A DNA stretch of 64,000 nucleotides from Rhipicephalus microplus (lineage: Eukaryota; Arthropoda; Arachnida; Ixodida; Ixodidae): assembly GCF_043290135.1 (NCBI RefSeq), contig NC_134710.1:3087821-3151820 (forward strand), read 5' to 3'. The notes beneath the pieces were generated by a model. It saw nothing but the letters and a program-made list of their open reading frames with translations. It had not been told where the DNA came from and did not search any database. The translations under genes and the position numbers were made by a program. Below are positions 22,650 through 34,625 of the stretch, in pieces; within the stretch, counting starts at the first letter, position 1; every line of letters starts with the position of its first letter.

Positions 22650-24080
22650 TCATGCGAAGCGCGTCGACAATTTCTGGTGAATGTCTGCGGCGCCTCGAAC
22701 ACTGAATGCCGCCCGGAACGACCCTGTAGCTGACGTCACTGATGCGTCGCAGAACCGTGTAGTGCCTGAAGTACCTTCGCAACAGCTTTTCAGAGAGCTC
22801 GCGCCGACGAATAGGTGTCGAGACCCACACTTTGTCGCCCACGTCGTATATAAGAGTTCTATGCCAGCGGTTGTAATGTTTAGCATCGTCGCCTTGTTGC
22901 TCAGTGATTCGGAACCTGGCAAGTTGTCTGGTTTCTTCTGCTCGCTGCGTAAACCCTTCGGCTTCCGTATTATAGCCATCATTTTCATCAGGTAGCATCG
23001 CGTCTAATGTACTTCATGTCCGTAAACGACACTGAATGGTGTCTTCCGAGTGGTTTCCAAACGAGCCGTATTGTACGTGAATGTGGCGTAGAGCAAAATG
23101 TCGTCCCAGTTTCTGTGCTCTGAATCTACGTACATGCTTATCATGTCAGCCAGGGTTTTGTTGAGACGTTCGGTGAGGCCATTGCTCTGGGGATGATACG
23201 CTGTCGTCTTCCTGTGAGCTGTACCACTTAGACAGAAAACGTTGTTCAAAAGCTTGGCCATGAACGCAGTAACTCTGTCGGTGACGACTATTGCGGGAGT
23301 ACCGTCTCTTAAAATGATTGCTTCGATGAAAAATCACCCCACTTCAATTGCCATTGCCCGTTGCACAGCACCTGTCACCACGTGTCCCACGTGTCAGGTT
23401 AGGTAATCTGTGGCGACGATTGTCCACTTGCTTCTATTGGCAGACGTTGGGAAAGGACCTCGAAAATCTGTGCCGATTCGTGCGAATGGTGTCGTCGGCA
23501 CTCCGACAGGCTGCAGCAGGACGGCTGCCCCGCCGCGGTGGTCTAGTGGCTAAGTTACTCGGCTGCTGACCCGCAGGTCGCGGGATCGAATCCCGGCTGC
23601 GGCGGCTGCATTTCCGATGGAGGCGGAAATGTTGTAGGCCCGTGTGCTCAGATTTGGGTGTACGTTAAAGAACCCCAGGTGGTCGAAATTCCTGGAGCCT
23701 TCCACTACGGCGTCTCTCACAATCATATCGTGGTTTTGGGACGTTAAACCCCACATATCAATCAATCAATGCAGCAGGACGGCTGGCTTGATGGATGGTG
23801 GCTTCTGACACTGGCAATCTAGACATGTTGACAACCCCGGCAAGTCTCGCGCAGTAGTAGATTTGCCAAGGTTATTGTGTAGTCTAAGTGACCAGCAGTA
23901 GGTTTGTCACGGGCGGCTTCCTCACGTCGAAGCGAAGAAGGAACAACAGGCAAGTATAGCTGCTGCCGGTGGGTGAAACGTTCTCCTTAAGAAGGACGTT
24001 ATTGGACAAGCAGTATGACGCCAGCCCTCTCGCAAACAACTTCGGCACACTATTCTTTCGTTTTTTTAGGTAATTTATGG
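22650..24080 (-). pseudogene. Gypsy 1 integrase remnant
   Basis: The core shows the conserved AYHPQSNGLTERLNKTL block around 23200 (containing the catalytic Glu) and the FTYNTA..ETT..TPF stretch. The C-terminal part (22650-22998) has the KVWV...L...RY.GPY/F-like region (LLRRYFRHYTVLRR). The frame is broken between 23004 and 22998, and again upstream where only fragments remain up to 24080. A Ruka-like SINE interrupts it at 23528-23769. Confidence 0.85.
23528..23769 (+). mobile_element. Ruka-like SINE inserted in gypsy 1
   Basis: The best preserved SINE of the window: A box TGGTCTAGTGGCTAAG, B box GGGATCGAATCCC, and a tail with ATCA repeats. It is flanked by the perfect 16 bp TSD TGCAGCAGGACGGCTG (23512-23527 and 23770-23785). 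Because it lies within integrase sequence, it is younger than gypsy 1. Confidence 0.95.
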
Positions 24081-24084
24081 GCAG

Positions 24085-25130
24085 TCAGTGTTGTCCCGCT
24101 GCTTTTGAGAAAAGGTGGCAGTGTCGACAATTCCCCAAAACGCTGTGTCGTCGTCGAGACTGAGAAAGACAGTCGGCATGGGTGTGTCGTTTTCCCGACT
24201 TGTAGGCAACAGTGAAGTCAAATTCTTGGAGCCAAAGACTCCAGCGTGCAGGACCGCCAGATGGATCTTTCAAGTTGATTAACCAGCAGAGCGAGTGGTC
24301 GTTGCTCATAACGGTGAATGGGTGGCCGTACAAATATGGACTAAACTTCAGGACTGCCCACACTATTGCAAGACATTCCTTCTCTGTTGTAGTGTAGTTA
24401 GCTTCTGCTCGGGACAGCATCCTGCTGGCGTAGGCGATCACATTTTTGTTGTCGTCCTGTGACTGTACGAGCACTACTCCAAGACCGAGATTACTAGCGT
24501 CTGTATGTAGGATTGTTGGCGCGTCTTCATCGAAGTGGGTGAGCACGGGAGGTGTTTGCATGTGCTGAAGAAGCTCGTGAAATGCCTGCTGCTGGTCTGA
24601 GCCCCCTATGAAGGGGGTATCTATTCTAGTGAGTGGCGAAAAATTGGCAATAAAACGCCGTTAATAGGCACATGGTTTCAAAAAAAAAACGGTGCACCAA
24701 TTTTTTGTCTGGTAGCGTGGAGAAATTCACCACCGCAGCAATTTTATTCGGGTCTGGTCGGATCGCTTGGCTGCTCACGACGTGATCATGTAATTGAAAT
24801 TCGTGGAAACCGAAGTGACACTTTTGAGGTTTTAGTATAAGACCGCAAAGCGTATCACTTCAAAAAATTCTTCAAGCCTTCGTAAGTGTTCCTCAAAAGT
24901 CACAGAAAAGACAATCACGTCGTCGAGGCACACCCAACAGGTTTGCCCCTTAAGTCCCGACAGTACCATGTCCATCAAACGCTGGAATGTTGCTTGCGCC
25001 GAACACAAACCGAAAGAAAGTACTTGAAATTTATAAAGTCCGTCAGGCGTGACAAAAGTGGTCTTCTCACGATCTCTCTCATCCACTTCAATTTGCCAGT
25101 AGCCCCTTTTAAAGTCCATGGACGAAAAGT
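24085..25130 (-). pseudogene. Gypsy 1 reverse transcriptase (C-terminal part) and RNase H
   Basis: RT portion (24832-25130): FSSMDFKRGYWQIEVDE, then LDDVIVFS preceded by C where Y is usual (VCLDD instead of YLDD). RNase H portion (24085-24561): LHTDASNLGLG, YTTTEKECLA, SNDHSLCWL and the HADCLSQS end, giving the D, E, D, D acidic set. The frame is broken between the two parts (about 24562-24831). The RT breaks off at 25131, and its N-terminal half resumes at 31075 on the far side of the nested LINE. Confidence 0.9.
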
Positions 25131-25141
25131 AGCGTGCGTTC
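25131..25141. repeat. TSD of nested LINE, left copy
   Basis: AGCGTGCGTTC, identical to 31064-31074. It places the LINE insertion within the gypsy RT between the codons of LRNAR and YFSSMD. Confidence 0.93.
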
Positions 25142-25693
25142 GGTACCCCGCAGGGGCGCCTGCGCAAGTAGGCGTTTGGTGTGTAGCGACACCACGGACC
25201 CGAGCTAACGCGGGAGTTTCTACTCTCTCCCACGCCTAGCCGTGCGTGGCTTTGCCGTGTCCGGAGAAAAAGGGATCCTGGGGATTGAGCCGACGCTGGG
25301 TGATTGGACCGTTAAGCCCCCCCCCCCCCCCCCCCCCCCCCGGCAGAGGCAACACACCACTTTGGCCCCAGCTTCACGTAGACGGCACCCCTGGGCTGAC
25401 CCACCCAGGGGAAATCGGCAGTCGCCTTTTCCTATCTCTCTCTCCCTACATCTTCGTCTTTATCTCTTACTATTTATCTGTCCTGTCTTCTACTCTCTTC
25501 CGTTTACTTCCAAACTTCCTGGTGGCTAGGGTTAACCCTGTGCAAATAGCCTACCTTGGTCTAGGCGCATTGGGTTATAGTGGCGTTGTACGGCTGGCAT
25601 CTGCAGGTTTCAGCATCCGCAAACTTGTAGCGTCCACTCGTTGGGCTCCGTGGTGGGTGGCCGCCAACGCTGCTGAACAAAAATAAGACAGGC

Positions 25694-26878
25694 ATGCATA
25701 GAGCATTCCACCTACTGTCTGATCGTACCGGCTTAAAGCGGGTACGCACCGATGATATAAATTTTTTCAACCAGCCAAAAGAAACATATCCTCACTTTCA
25801 TGTTATCCACTGTGAAAAAACTGAAAAGCAAGCCAGGACCGTCTCTCCTTTCCTAGTTTCTAGATGTCTTACCGAAACTCTTGGCACAGGATACAAGGTA
25901 ACCAAAATGGCTAGCGGAGACCTTCTCCTCGAAATCCGTGACAAAGAACAATTTGAAAAGCTAGACCGTCTTTCAGATTTCGGTGGCATACAAATAACCA
26001 TAACACCACATAGATCAATGAACCCAACTCGCGGAGTGGTATCTGACATGGACTTACTTCACTTGACTGAGACTGCACTTTTGGAGGGGTGGAAGAGCCA
26101 AAATGTCACTAATGCACAGAGAATCATCATCAGAAGAGATAATAAGGAAACACCAACAAAACACTTAATACTCACGTTTGCATACAGTAAACTACCGGAA
26201 TCTATTCAAACTGGGTACACGAAGACATCTATCAGGCCGTACATACCAAACCCTCGTCGTTGCTTCCAGTGCCACAGGTATGGCCATGGCTCTAAAACCT
26301 GTCGTGGTCGCCAGACTTGTGCACAATGTGGAGTCCTAGGCCACGTGTCTGAGAACTGCAAACAACCGCCACACTGTGTAAACTGCGAAGGAAACCATGC
26401 CGCATATTCACGCTCCTGCACATACTTGAAAAAATAAAAAGAAATAATTACGTTGAGGGCGAAGGAGAACATTACATTTAAGGAAGCACGGCGAAGAGTC
26501 GCTCCATTTTATGGACCTACATACGCTGATGCGGCTCGTCAGGGGGCACCGCCGCACCAGCCCTCGCCACTCCTTCGGCCCGCGCATACCGAGCCGGTGG
26601 TTGTGGCACCTGCCCCCAAGGCGGCTGTAGCCCAGGCTACACCGCCTACTCCCAAACAGAGACCGGAGACTCCAGAGTCTTCGGGTCTCAAGGCCTCACC
26701 TCACCAGGTGAGGCCCGAAACTCGAACTAACAGCCCACGCGTGCAGGCATCCAGTGCCTCCGAGGAGGCAATGGATACGTCGGTACCCTTGGTGCCGAAA
26801 GAGCGGCGTGGCTCCTTGGAGCGCGCCAAGAAAACAAAAAAGCAGATAACAGGGCCTGGTGACGACCCGATTAAGTGA
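25694..26878 (+). pseudogene. LINE ORF1 (gag-like, three zinc knuckles), one premature stop
   Basis: ATG at 25694; the frame runs to TGA at 26876-26878 with one in-frame TAA at 26435-26437. The N-terminal half resembles the RNA-recognition part of arthropod LINE gag proteins. Three cysteine knuckles follow near 26255-26410: CFQCHRYGHGSKTC, CAQCGVLGHVSENC and CVNCEGNHAAYSRSC. After the stop, a proline-rich tail (PAPKAAVAQATPP) ends in a basic stretch (ERAKKTKK). The protein would bind element RNA in a cytoplasmic particle. The stop removes only the tail. Confidence 0.88.
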
Positions 26879-26942
26879 ACTCAAACTCCCTGTCTAAACA
26901 GCCACTCGCTTTTCGTACACACAGCACTATTTTACATTCACC

Positions 26943-29900
26943 ATGAACACTCAAATTGTACAATGGAACGTCAGGGGCCTTCTCAGAAACCTTGACGGCA
27001 TTTAAGAACTTTTACACAAACACTCACCAAAAGTGCTGTGTGTACAAGAAACACACCTTAATTAAAAACACTCAAATTTTCTTCGTAAATACGTTATTTT
27101 CCGAAAGGACCGTGTTGATGCCATGACATCATCCGGAGGTGTTGCCATCATAGTGAATCAAGGAATTGCATGCACACACTGACAACTCCAAACATCCCTT
27201 GAGGCAGTGGCCGTTCGAGCAGTTCTTTTTGATAAACTGATCACAATCTGCACTATTTACATTCCTCCTACCTATCAGCTGCAAAAACGTGATTTACACT
27301 CTCTAATTTATGAACTTCCGGAGCCTTATGTTCTCCTTGGAGACTTTAATGTGCATAGCAGGCTATGGGATGACTCTCGGTATGACGCGCGAGGTCGACT
27401 GATTGAACAGTTCCTTCTCTCGTTGAGCGCATGTCTCCTAAATCGAAAAGAACCAACCTATTATAATCTCGCCAATAACACTTACTCCTCCATAGACCTA
27501 AGCATAGTATCTCCATCTCTTGTGCCTCTGCTCCAGTGGAAAGTCGTAAGTAATCTGTACGGAAGTGACCACTTCCCCGTAGTTTTGAGCACAACTACAG
27601 TAACTGAGTGCCCACCACGTGTTCCCAAGTGGCTCATAAATAGAGCCGACTGGGAACAGTTTTATACCATCGCTCGTCTAGGTTGGAATGACATATGTAC
27701 TTTGAACATTGATGTTGCTGTCAACTACTTCATAGCGTTTTTGATTGATGCTGCAACAAAATGCATCCCACAAACAAATGGACACCCTGGAAAACGGCGT
27801 GTGCCATGGTGGAACTCTGAATGCTGAAACGCGCGCAAACAGCAAAACAGAGCTTGGAGGGTGCTGCGGAACTCACCAACAGCCGAAAATCTTGACACCT
27901 TCAAGAAAATAAAGTCTCAAGGCAGGAGAACGCGTCGGCAGGCCAGAAGAGAAAGCTGGCAGAACTTTTTTGTCAGGGATCAATTAATACACACATGAGG
28001 CTAAAGTCTGGAACATGGTCGGTAGGATAGCAGGAAAACAAGTACACACACTTCCACTCGTAAACATTCAGGGTGATACCTTGGAAGATCAGGCAAACTT
28101 CCTCGGTGCACACTTCGAACAGGTGTCCAGCTCATCCCACTATACTGACACTTTCCAAAAATACAGAACAAGAATAGAAAAGCAGAAACTCGAACACAAA
28201 TGCACTAGATACCAGGCATATAACCAAGCTTTCAGTATAGCTGAGCTGAGAACGTCTCTAAACTCCTGCAGTACTTCTGCCCCAGGTTCTGACCGCGTGG
28301 TGTATGAAATGTTAGAAAACCTACCAATCGAAACACGAAAAACCTTACTTTGTTTGTACAATGCTATCTGGTTTTCTGGCACTATCCCTACCTCCTGGAA
28401 AGAGGCTATTATTATTCCCATTTTGAAAGAGGGCAAGGACCCTTCTTTACCTTCGAGCTATAGGCCTATTGCACTTACAAGCTGCTTGTGCAAAGTCTTC
28501 GAATAAATTATAAACTGCCGACTTATACATATCCTTGAAACAAACAATTTGCTCGACCCATTTCAGTGCTGGTTTCGAGAAAGTAGATCCACCACAGACC
28601 ACCTTATTCGTATTGAGGCACAGATCAGGGACGCCTTCGTTCATAAACAATATTTTCTCTCTGTATTCCTCGATATCGAAAAGGCTTATGATACAACATG
28701 GCGTTTTGGAATTCTAAGAGACCTGTCCCACCTTGGCGGGCGCGGAAGAATGTTTCACATAATCGAAAATTACCTGTCAAACCGGACATGCCATGTCCGA
28801 GTGGGCACGGTTCTTTCCCAATTATTTGTCCAGGAAACAGGCGTGCCACAAGGTGGTGTACTTAGCTGCACACTTTTTCTCATCAAAATGAATTCCTTGC
28901 GCTTGTCCATTCCTCGCAATATGTTTTATTGTACATATGTCGATGACGTCCAGCTTGGCTTTAGATCTTGCAATCTGGCAATGTGTGAGCGGCAGGTTCA
29001 GTTAGGTTTAATCAAGGTCTCCAAATGGGCAGAGGAAAACGGATTCCGACTGAACCCACAAAAAAACTCGTGTGTCTTGTTCTCTCGAAAGAGAGGCATG
29101 CACTCAGAACCCGACATTGAACTGAACGGTCAACGTCTGTCTGTTAATACGGAGCATAAATTCTTAGGATTAATCTTTGACAACAAGTTGACCTTCGTAC
29201 CACACATCAAGTATCTAAAAACAAAATGTTTAAAAGCCATGAATGTTTTAAAAGTGTTGTCACGTACTAGGTGGGGTAGTGACAGGCAATGTCTCATGAA
29301 CCTATATAGAAGCCTCATTCGCACCCGCTTGGATTATGGGGCCGTTGTTTATCAGTCTGCGACTCAAAGTGCTTTGAAGATGCTGGACCCCGTGCACCAT
29401 TTGGGCATCCGCCTTTCTACGGGTGCTTTTCGCACCAGCCCCGTAGAAAGCCTTTATGTTGAGTCAAATGAGTAGTCACTTCATCTGCAGAGAACTTACA
29501 TGTCCTATGTTTATTTCCTTAAGGTGAAAGCAGACAAGAAGCACCCCTCATACTCTGCTATTAATGATTTGTCGAGCTCAATTCTGTTTCAAAACAGGCC
29601 TTCGATGAGGCAGCCCTTCTCAGTTCGCCTGAAGAGTCTAGCTGAGGAAACTGGAGTCTCACTTGAACACAGTTTAATAGCTCCTGTAGTGTACCCGCCA
29701 CCGTGGCAGTGGCAGATTATAGACTGCGATGTGTCTTTCCTAGAAGTTACAAAACATGCACCCATTGCCCATATCCGAACATACTTCCTGTACTTCAACA
29801 CAAATACGCACGTCTTGAGTTCTTTACAGATGCCTCCAAGTCTAACTCCTCTGTGTCCTACGCTGCTGTCGGCCCATCCTTTTCGGATGCTGGTCCTCTA

Positions 29901-30608
29901 CATCCAGGCACAAGTATCTTCACAGCGGAAGCTTATGCGATACTTGTGGCGGCTAAACACATCAAGCAATTACAAATACAAAAAGCAGTAATTTATAAGG
30001 ATTCCCTCAGTGTCGTAACGGCTCTGCACACTCTTAAAAAACACAAAAACCCAGTCCTTGTCTCACTTTACTCTATTTTGTGCACACTCTACACACTCAA
30101 ACAACATGTTGTAGTGTGCTGGGTGCAAGGGCACCGTGAGATTCAAGGCAACGTGAGGGCGGATCAGCTCGCTGCATCCGTCCACAAAAGCACTGCCCCT
30201 ACACCCATATCAATCCCGGCCCTTGATCTTAAGCCGTCTCTCAAACGAAACCTCAGGGTATACTGGCAGAGCAAGTGGGATACACACGCACAAAACAAAG
30301 TACACGTTATTAAGCCACACCTTGGTCATTGGCTGCCCGTATCGATATCGCGTCATACAGAGGTAATACTAACGAGACTCAGGATAGGACACACATACGC
30401 GACACACACTTATCTTTTGTCTGGTGACGATCCACCATTGTGTGACAGATGTGGTGAAGCATCAACAGTCCTTCACATGTTAATCCAGTGCAAACACTTA
30501 GAAACTCTAAGAAAACAACATTTTCCATTACCCTACCGACAACATATACCTTTACACCTGCAATGTTCATCGGTAGGGAACCGCTTTTTAGTCATAAATT
30601 ATTGTTAG
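26943..30608 (+). pseudogene. LINE ORF2 (endonuclease, RT, RNase H, zinc motif), multiply broken
   Basis: ATG at 26943. Endonuclease motifs: QWNVRGL, QETHL, LLGDFNVH (near 27338) and the SDHFPV end (near 27564). The frame is cut by TAA 27003-27005, TAA 27063-27065, TGA 27180-27182 and TGA 27825-27827, then a frameshift near 27990. RT: FLDIEKAYDTTW (near 28660), TGVPQGGVLS (near 28840) and YVDD (near 28935, replacing the commoner YADD). It is cut again by TAA 28504-28506 and TAG 29473-29475. A further frameshift near 29770-29815 precedes RNase H (EFFTDASKS, TAEAYAI, YKDSLS) and a CX2C...H..C zinc motif (CDRCGEASTVLHMLIQC). Substitution-type stops and few indels suggest moderate age. Confidence 0.9.
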
Positions 30609-31006
30609 CTTTTTTAAAAGAAATTCATAGTTTTCATATCATATACCCGGGCATTCCGTAGCACGACCTCTCCAGAGAGGTTTTTGCAGCGGTGGCTACA
30701 CAAGAAAGCACTTGCCTCACGGCCCTTGGATGCAAGGGTATGAACGAGTGAGGCACTTGTGCTAATGCCATACATATCCACCATCGTCTTTTATTATCAC
30801 CAACTTTTGTCATCTATTCACACCACACACACCTTTCACGGCATGGTCATGATTTTCTTACTTGTATGTTCTTACCCGCCTTACCGCGAGGAATTTTGTG
30901 GCCCTTATACAGCCGCTTATCACAATCATTGTCCATATTTTTAGTAAGATGAATTGGCGCTCTTTGGCCGTGAAATAGCCCTTGTGCCACAAAACATCAA
31001 ACATCA

Positions 31007-31063
31007 AACATCATCATCATCATCATCATCACGATCATCGTCATCATCATCATCATCATCATC
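31007..31063 (+). repeat. (CAT)n tail of the nested LINE
   Basis: Imperfect CAT triplets directly before the right TSD. This is the terminal simple repeat of the LINE, as found at the 3' ends of I-type elements. Confidence 0.9.
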
Positions 31064-31074
31064 AGCGTGCGTTC

Positions 31075-32217
31075 CGTAGTCTTTCTAAGTAATTGTAAAT
31101 ACGTGGCAGAGGATAGACATCCTTCTTTGTGATCTGATTGAGCGTCCGGTAGTCGACGCAGAAACGCAAGCTGCCGTCCTTCTTTTTAACGAGTACTACA
31201 GGTGATGCCCAAGGACTGCTAGATGCCCTAATAAAGCCAACTTCCAGCATTGTTTTCAGTTGTTGTTGAATTGCCTCACGCGCTTTTGGGGAGACGCGAT
31301 AACGATTTTGCCGGAGGGGTCTGGCATCGAAATCTGTGGTGATGCGATGTTTCGTCAGTGACTTTTGACCAACTCTTGAAGTGGATGATAAGCAGCCGTG
31401 GAACTTGTTGATTAGCATGAGAAAGCGGTCTCGCTCAATGTTAGATAGTGGCGGACGAACGTCAACAGGTGTCGGTGTAGTGATAGTAGAAGCTGCTGCC
31501 TCCTCCACTAAATGGCAGTCATCTATTTGAGCGAGCTCGTCAAAACAGTCAAAAGCCATGCCTTTAACGATGTGCTCGTTTTCTCTACTGAAATTTCTTA
31601 ATAAGAGTTCAGCGCATCCAACAACAGAGATGACAGCCCCGGCAACAGAAATGCCACAAGTAAATACGAGCTCCTTGATGTGTTCAGTGACGCTAGTACC
31701 GTTTTTCAAGATGTCGCAGTGCATGGATGTGTGGGAGCAACTTCTTAGCGGCACTATGACGTCGTCACCGGGGATACGAGGTGGCTGGTGTTCCTCATCA
31801 GTAGCAGTGTCCGAGTTTATAGCAAACGTTACGCTTCTGTCACGGATGTTAATCACATCCCCGTATTCGCGCGAGAAATCCATTCCAAATATAAGCTGTT
31901 TACAGCACTTGTGAATAATGACGAGGCTGGCGACAAACGTGGAACCAGTGATAAAAGAGTCGGGCCGTGCACTTTCCAACCGGTGCCATCAACTGACCAC
32001 CTGCAGTTCTTATATTGGGTTCATGCCATGGCATCTTCAATTTCATTAGTCTGTTGGCTAACTGTAGGCTTAATATAGAAAAGTTGGAGCCAGTGTTCAC
32101 AAGAGTGGTCACTTGGTGGCCGTCAATGTGAACAACGAGGTCAGCGCTCATAACGTCCATAACGTCGAGAGTGGTCTCATTCGTCGCATTAGTCGTTGCT
32201 TTCGTCGTCTTTGGCAT
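31075..32217 (-). pseudogene. Gypsy 1 protease region and RT N-terminal half
   Basis: RT part (31075 to about 31560): [27 protein letters not shown] and the DVYPLPRI motif, then the break at the LINE TSD. Upstream (31900-32217) lies an aspartic protease with LVNTGSNFSIL, where N replaces the catalytic D of D-T-G. The [12 protein letters not shown] region (about 31880) is the usual C-terminal protease block. The catalytic replacement and a frame change near 31950 mean the protease is not functional. Confidence 0.85.
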
Positions 32218-32469
32218 CGGTGGCTTCGAGCTGCCGTTCGTCTATAATGGGGGCTGTTCGGCATTTCGGTTATTGGCACCCCCCCCCCCCTCCAAGATCA
32301 CTGCGTCTAGTTTCCCCTTTGCAGGCTAGAGAACCTGTCCCTGGTGACGTAAGCAAAACTGCGACGATTAGGTGAACTGCCCGCGCGGGAGATGGAGTAC
32401 GTGATCTGCGTGTCATTGGATTCTGCAGTGGAGTGTTCCCATGAACGTCATTATACGTGGGTCGACCGT

Positions 32470-33445
32470 CATATGTAGCGTAATCAGAGTAGCGAGGAAA
32501 TCTCGAATACTGGGCGTCGCAATAATTGCAAACTCTGTAGACATGCCGAGCTTCGCAACAATAAAAGCATACCGGTCGACGGTCAGTATTACGCCAAAAA
32601 TCGGTTTTCCGATGCTGGAAAGTCAGCGGAGACTGACTATACTGAACCACGTTGTGGGGTTCACATGTTGGCCATGTAAGTAAGATGTCGTGGCACATCG
32701 CCATAGCCGGATGTAGGTTGGGCATGATGGTCCTCATCCCGCACAACATCGGCGACAAAAAGCAATGTTGGCGTCGGTTTGGTTGCTGGAATCAAACCGA
32801 GCTAGCAAAGTTCCTCCCTCAGAACCTCCCGGATGACTCCTCGCAGAGGCCTGTAATGGTCGCAGAGGTTCGCCATAGCCGTAACGGGACTACTCACTGC
32901 AAATTTGACAGGGTTATGCTGGCGGTACTGTTGCTGTAATGCCCGTTCAATCGCTGTGGCTTCTTTTGTGGACTCAGCTAGTGTGGTTGTTGGATTTCTC
33001 ACAAGCACAGCAGACAGTTGCTCCTCCACACCTCACATGAGATACCGTAGCTTTCTGTCTTCCGGCATCTCAGGATGTGCCCTGCAGAAAAAGCGGGTCA
33101 TGTCTTGAGTGAACGTGGCAACGCTTTCGTTTGGTTTTTGAATTCGAGGTTCCAAGAGGCTTTGCGCACTTTCCTTTCTGTCGAGGCTAGTAAAGGTGTC
33201 AAGCAGCTGGTTGTGGAAGTCGTCTACGTTGCCAAGTTTCTTTTCTTGTTGATTTACCACGTGTGCGCGTTTTCTTTCAGGTAGAAGTACACACTAGCAA
33301 GCTTGTGTCACTGGTTGTACTTCGCCCAGCGTTCGAAATTGTCCAGCCAGTCTTGGGCGCCCTAATAGGTCTCACTATGAAAACAATCAGGAATCAGGAT
33401 ACTGAAGTGTCATGCACGATGGAGCTGCAGTGCCCATGGTGGCTG
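32470..33445 (-). pseudogene. Gypsy 1 gag remnant
   Basis: A capsid-like segment (32802-33260) contains LLDTFTSLDRKESAQSLLE, SVATFTQDMTRFF and a C-terminal helix with TKEATAIERALQQ. It is broken by a stop near 33033 and shifted upstream (33263-33445). A single CX2CX4HX4C knuckle (CFYCCEARHVYRVC, near 32540) follows in another frame. It would form the particle shell around element RNA. Confidence 0.8.
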
Positions 33446-33520
33446 AAGGAGGCAAGTGATTGCTGGTACTTGCTCTCATGGGGTTGTGCTCGGGTGCCAG
33501 GCCTAGCAGTATGCAGAACA

Positions 33521-34218
33521 TAAGCTCAACAGCTGAGAAATGGGCCAGGTGGTTGCCTAGCAGTGCATTGTAAGAAGTGTGGTTGCGTTTCCTTGTTTGA
33601 CACGTGCAGAAATGTGGAAAGAAGTAGAAATTAGCTTACACGCAAAATTATAGAGGCAGGAGAGATTGAAAAGATGCGTTACAGGTATATCAGCATGCCC
33701 TATTTCGCCCTGACAAAAAAAAAGGATTGGATGCAGGTGCTGTAATTGCTGAAAGAAGAGGAAAAGGCTTCTGAATATTATCACAAAAGCAAGCACCACG
33801 CATGTGTTAAAAAAATAAAAACAGGTGCACAAAAAGGAGAACTAAAGGCCTTGTTTTTATTGCATCAATTAAAATGTGACGGAAAAAAGCATTCAGCGCA
33901 CCCAAACGAAGTTGTTAGGGAGTGCGTGATATGGCGCTTTCTGTCCGCAAGAAGCTATACGAATACGCTGGCATTTCAGGGCTTATGAGACTGCCACCCA
34001 AGTGAAAACTTCGGACATGTACATATAGGTTCAAGCGGCACATCATGGGGTATGAGTAATATGTCTTCAATGATTCAGCAACTTGTTTTTCAACGCTTGG
34101 TGAGTAAAAAGGCGCTCCTAAATTCGTTGCACGCGCGGCACGTAGCGGTGGAGGAGGGTCTTTAGGAGGCTCTAGAGTTACTGTATATGCTCCCCACGGG
34201 AGCAGATACAGTATCTAT
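33521..34218. other. Unassigned DNA
   Basis: No gene recognised. The 5' LTR of gypsy 1 would be expected here, but no match to the other end of the element was found. Confidence 0.4.
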
Positions 34219-34403
34219 CGTACTGTTTTACACTACAGCAAGTGGGATCTCCAATATGGATGCTGCACCACTGTCTTTCGTTGAATCTTCTGGGTGATTT
34301 TAGGAAGGTCGGTGCTTCTTTCTTTGTTGTCGTGCAATTCACTTCCACTTCGTTAAATGGGTAGCTGCGGTAGCCAACCACACAATGTTAGCAACTACTG
34401 AGC
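34219..34403. repeat. 185 bp dispersed direct repeat, copy 1
   Basis: From TACTGTTTTACACTACAGC to GTTAGCAACTACTG. It is almost identical to 38610-38790; I noticed two or three differences (for example AATGGGTAGC against AATGTGTAGC). No family recognised. Confidence 0.85.
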
Positions 34404-34459
34404 AGACTTATTCGCGCGCGCTGAGAAAAATGGCACTACTGCACTAAGGCGGTATATTG

Positions 34460-34625
34460 CTATAGGTAGCGGAAATCATCGAAGCCCGTGTGATCAGATT
34501 AGGTGCATGACATGTTGAAGAACCCTAGCCTGGTGGCCGAAATTTTCGGAGCCCTCTACTACGGCATCTCTCATAATGCTAATATGGTCGTTCTGGGACG
34601 GTAAATTCCACAATAACATAAATTA
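34460..34625 (+). mobile_element. Ruka-like SINE, degenerate 3' part
   Basis: Retains the body and tail side (GCCCGTGTGATCAGATTAGGTG, GGAGCCCTCTACTACGGC, TGGGACGGTAAATTCCACAA). The tRNA-like head is lost or unrecognisable. Confidence 0.7.

Larger units (their letters stand above)
25142..31063 (+). mobile_element. I-like LINE, near full length, nested in gypsy 1
   Basis: 5.9 kb bounded by an 11 bp TSD. Order: 5' UTR 25142-25693 (with a C run near 25317-25341), ORF1 (25694-26878), ORF2 (26943-30608), 3' UTR, and a (CAT)n-rich tail (31007-31063). Both ORFs are broken by stops and frameshifts. Presence of RNase H and of an endonuclease of the apurinic type fits the I group. Confidence 0.92.
22450..33520 (-). 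mobile_element. Ty3/gypsy retrotransposon 1, decayed, split by LINE and SINE
   Basis: Minus-strand gag, protease, RT, RNase H and integrase pieces occur in the usual gypsy order (integrase last, at the left). After removing the nested LINE (25142-31063) and SINE (23528-23769), about 4.9 kb remain. LTRs are not recognised. A purine-rich AAAGGGGGAA (minus, near 22560) may be the polypurine tract. The element is multiply frameshifted and dead. Confidence 0.88.

Noticed and set aside
30960..31063. CRISPR-like or other regular array
   Set aside because: It is the simple (CAT)n tail of the nested LINE, with no spacers.
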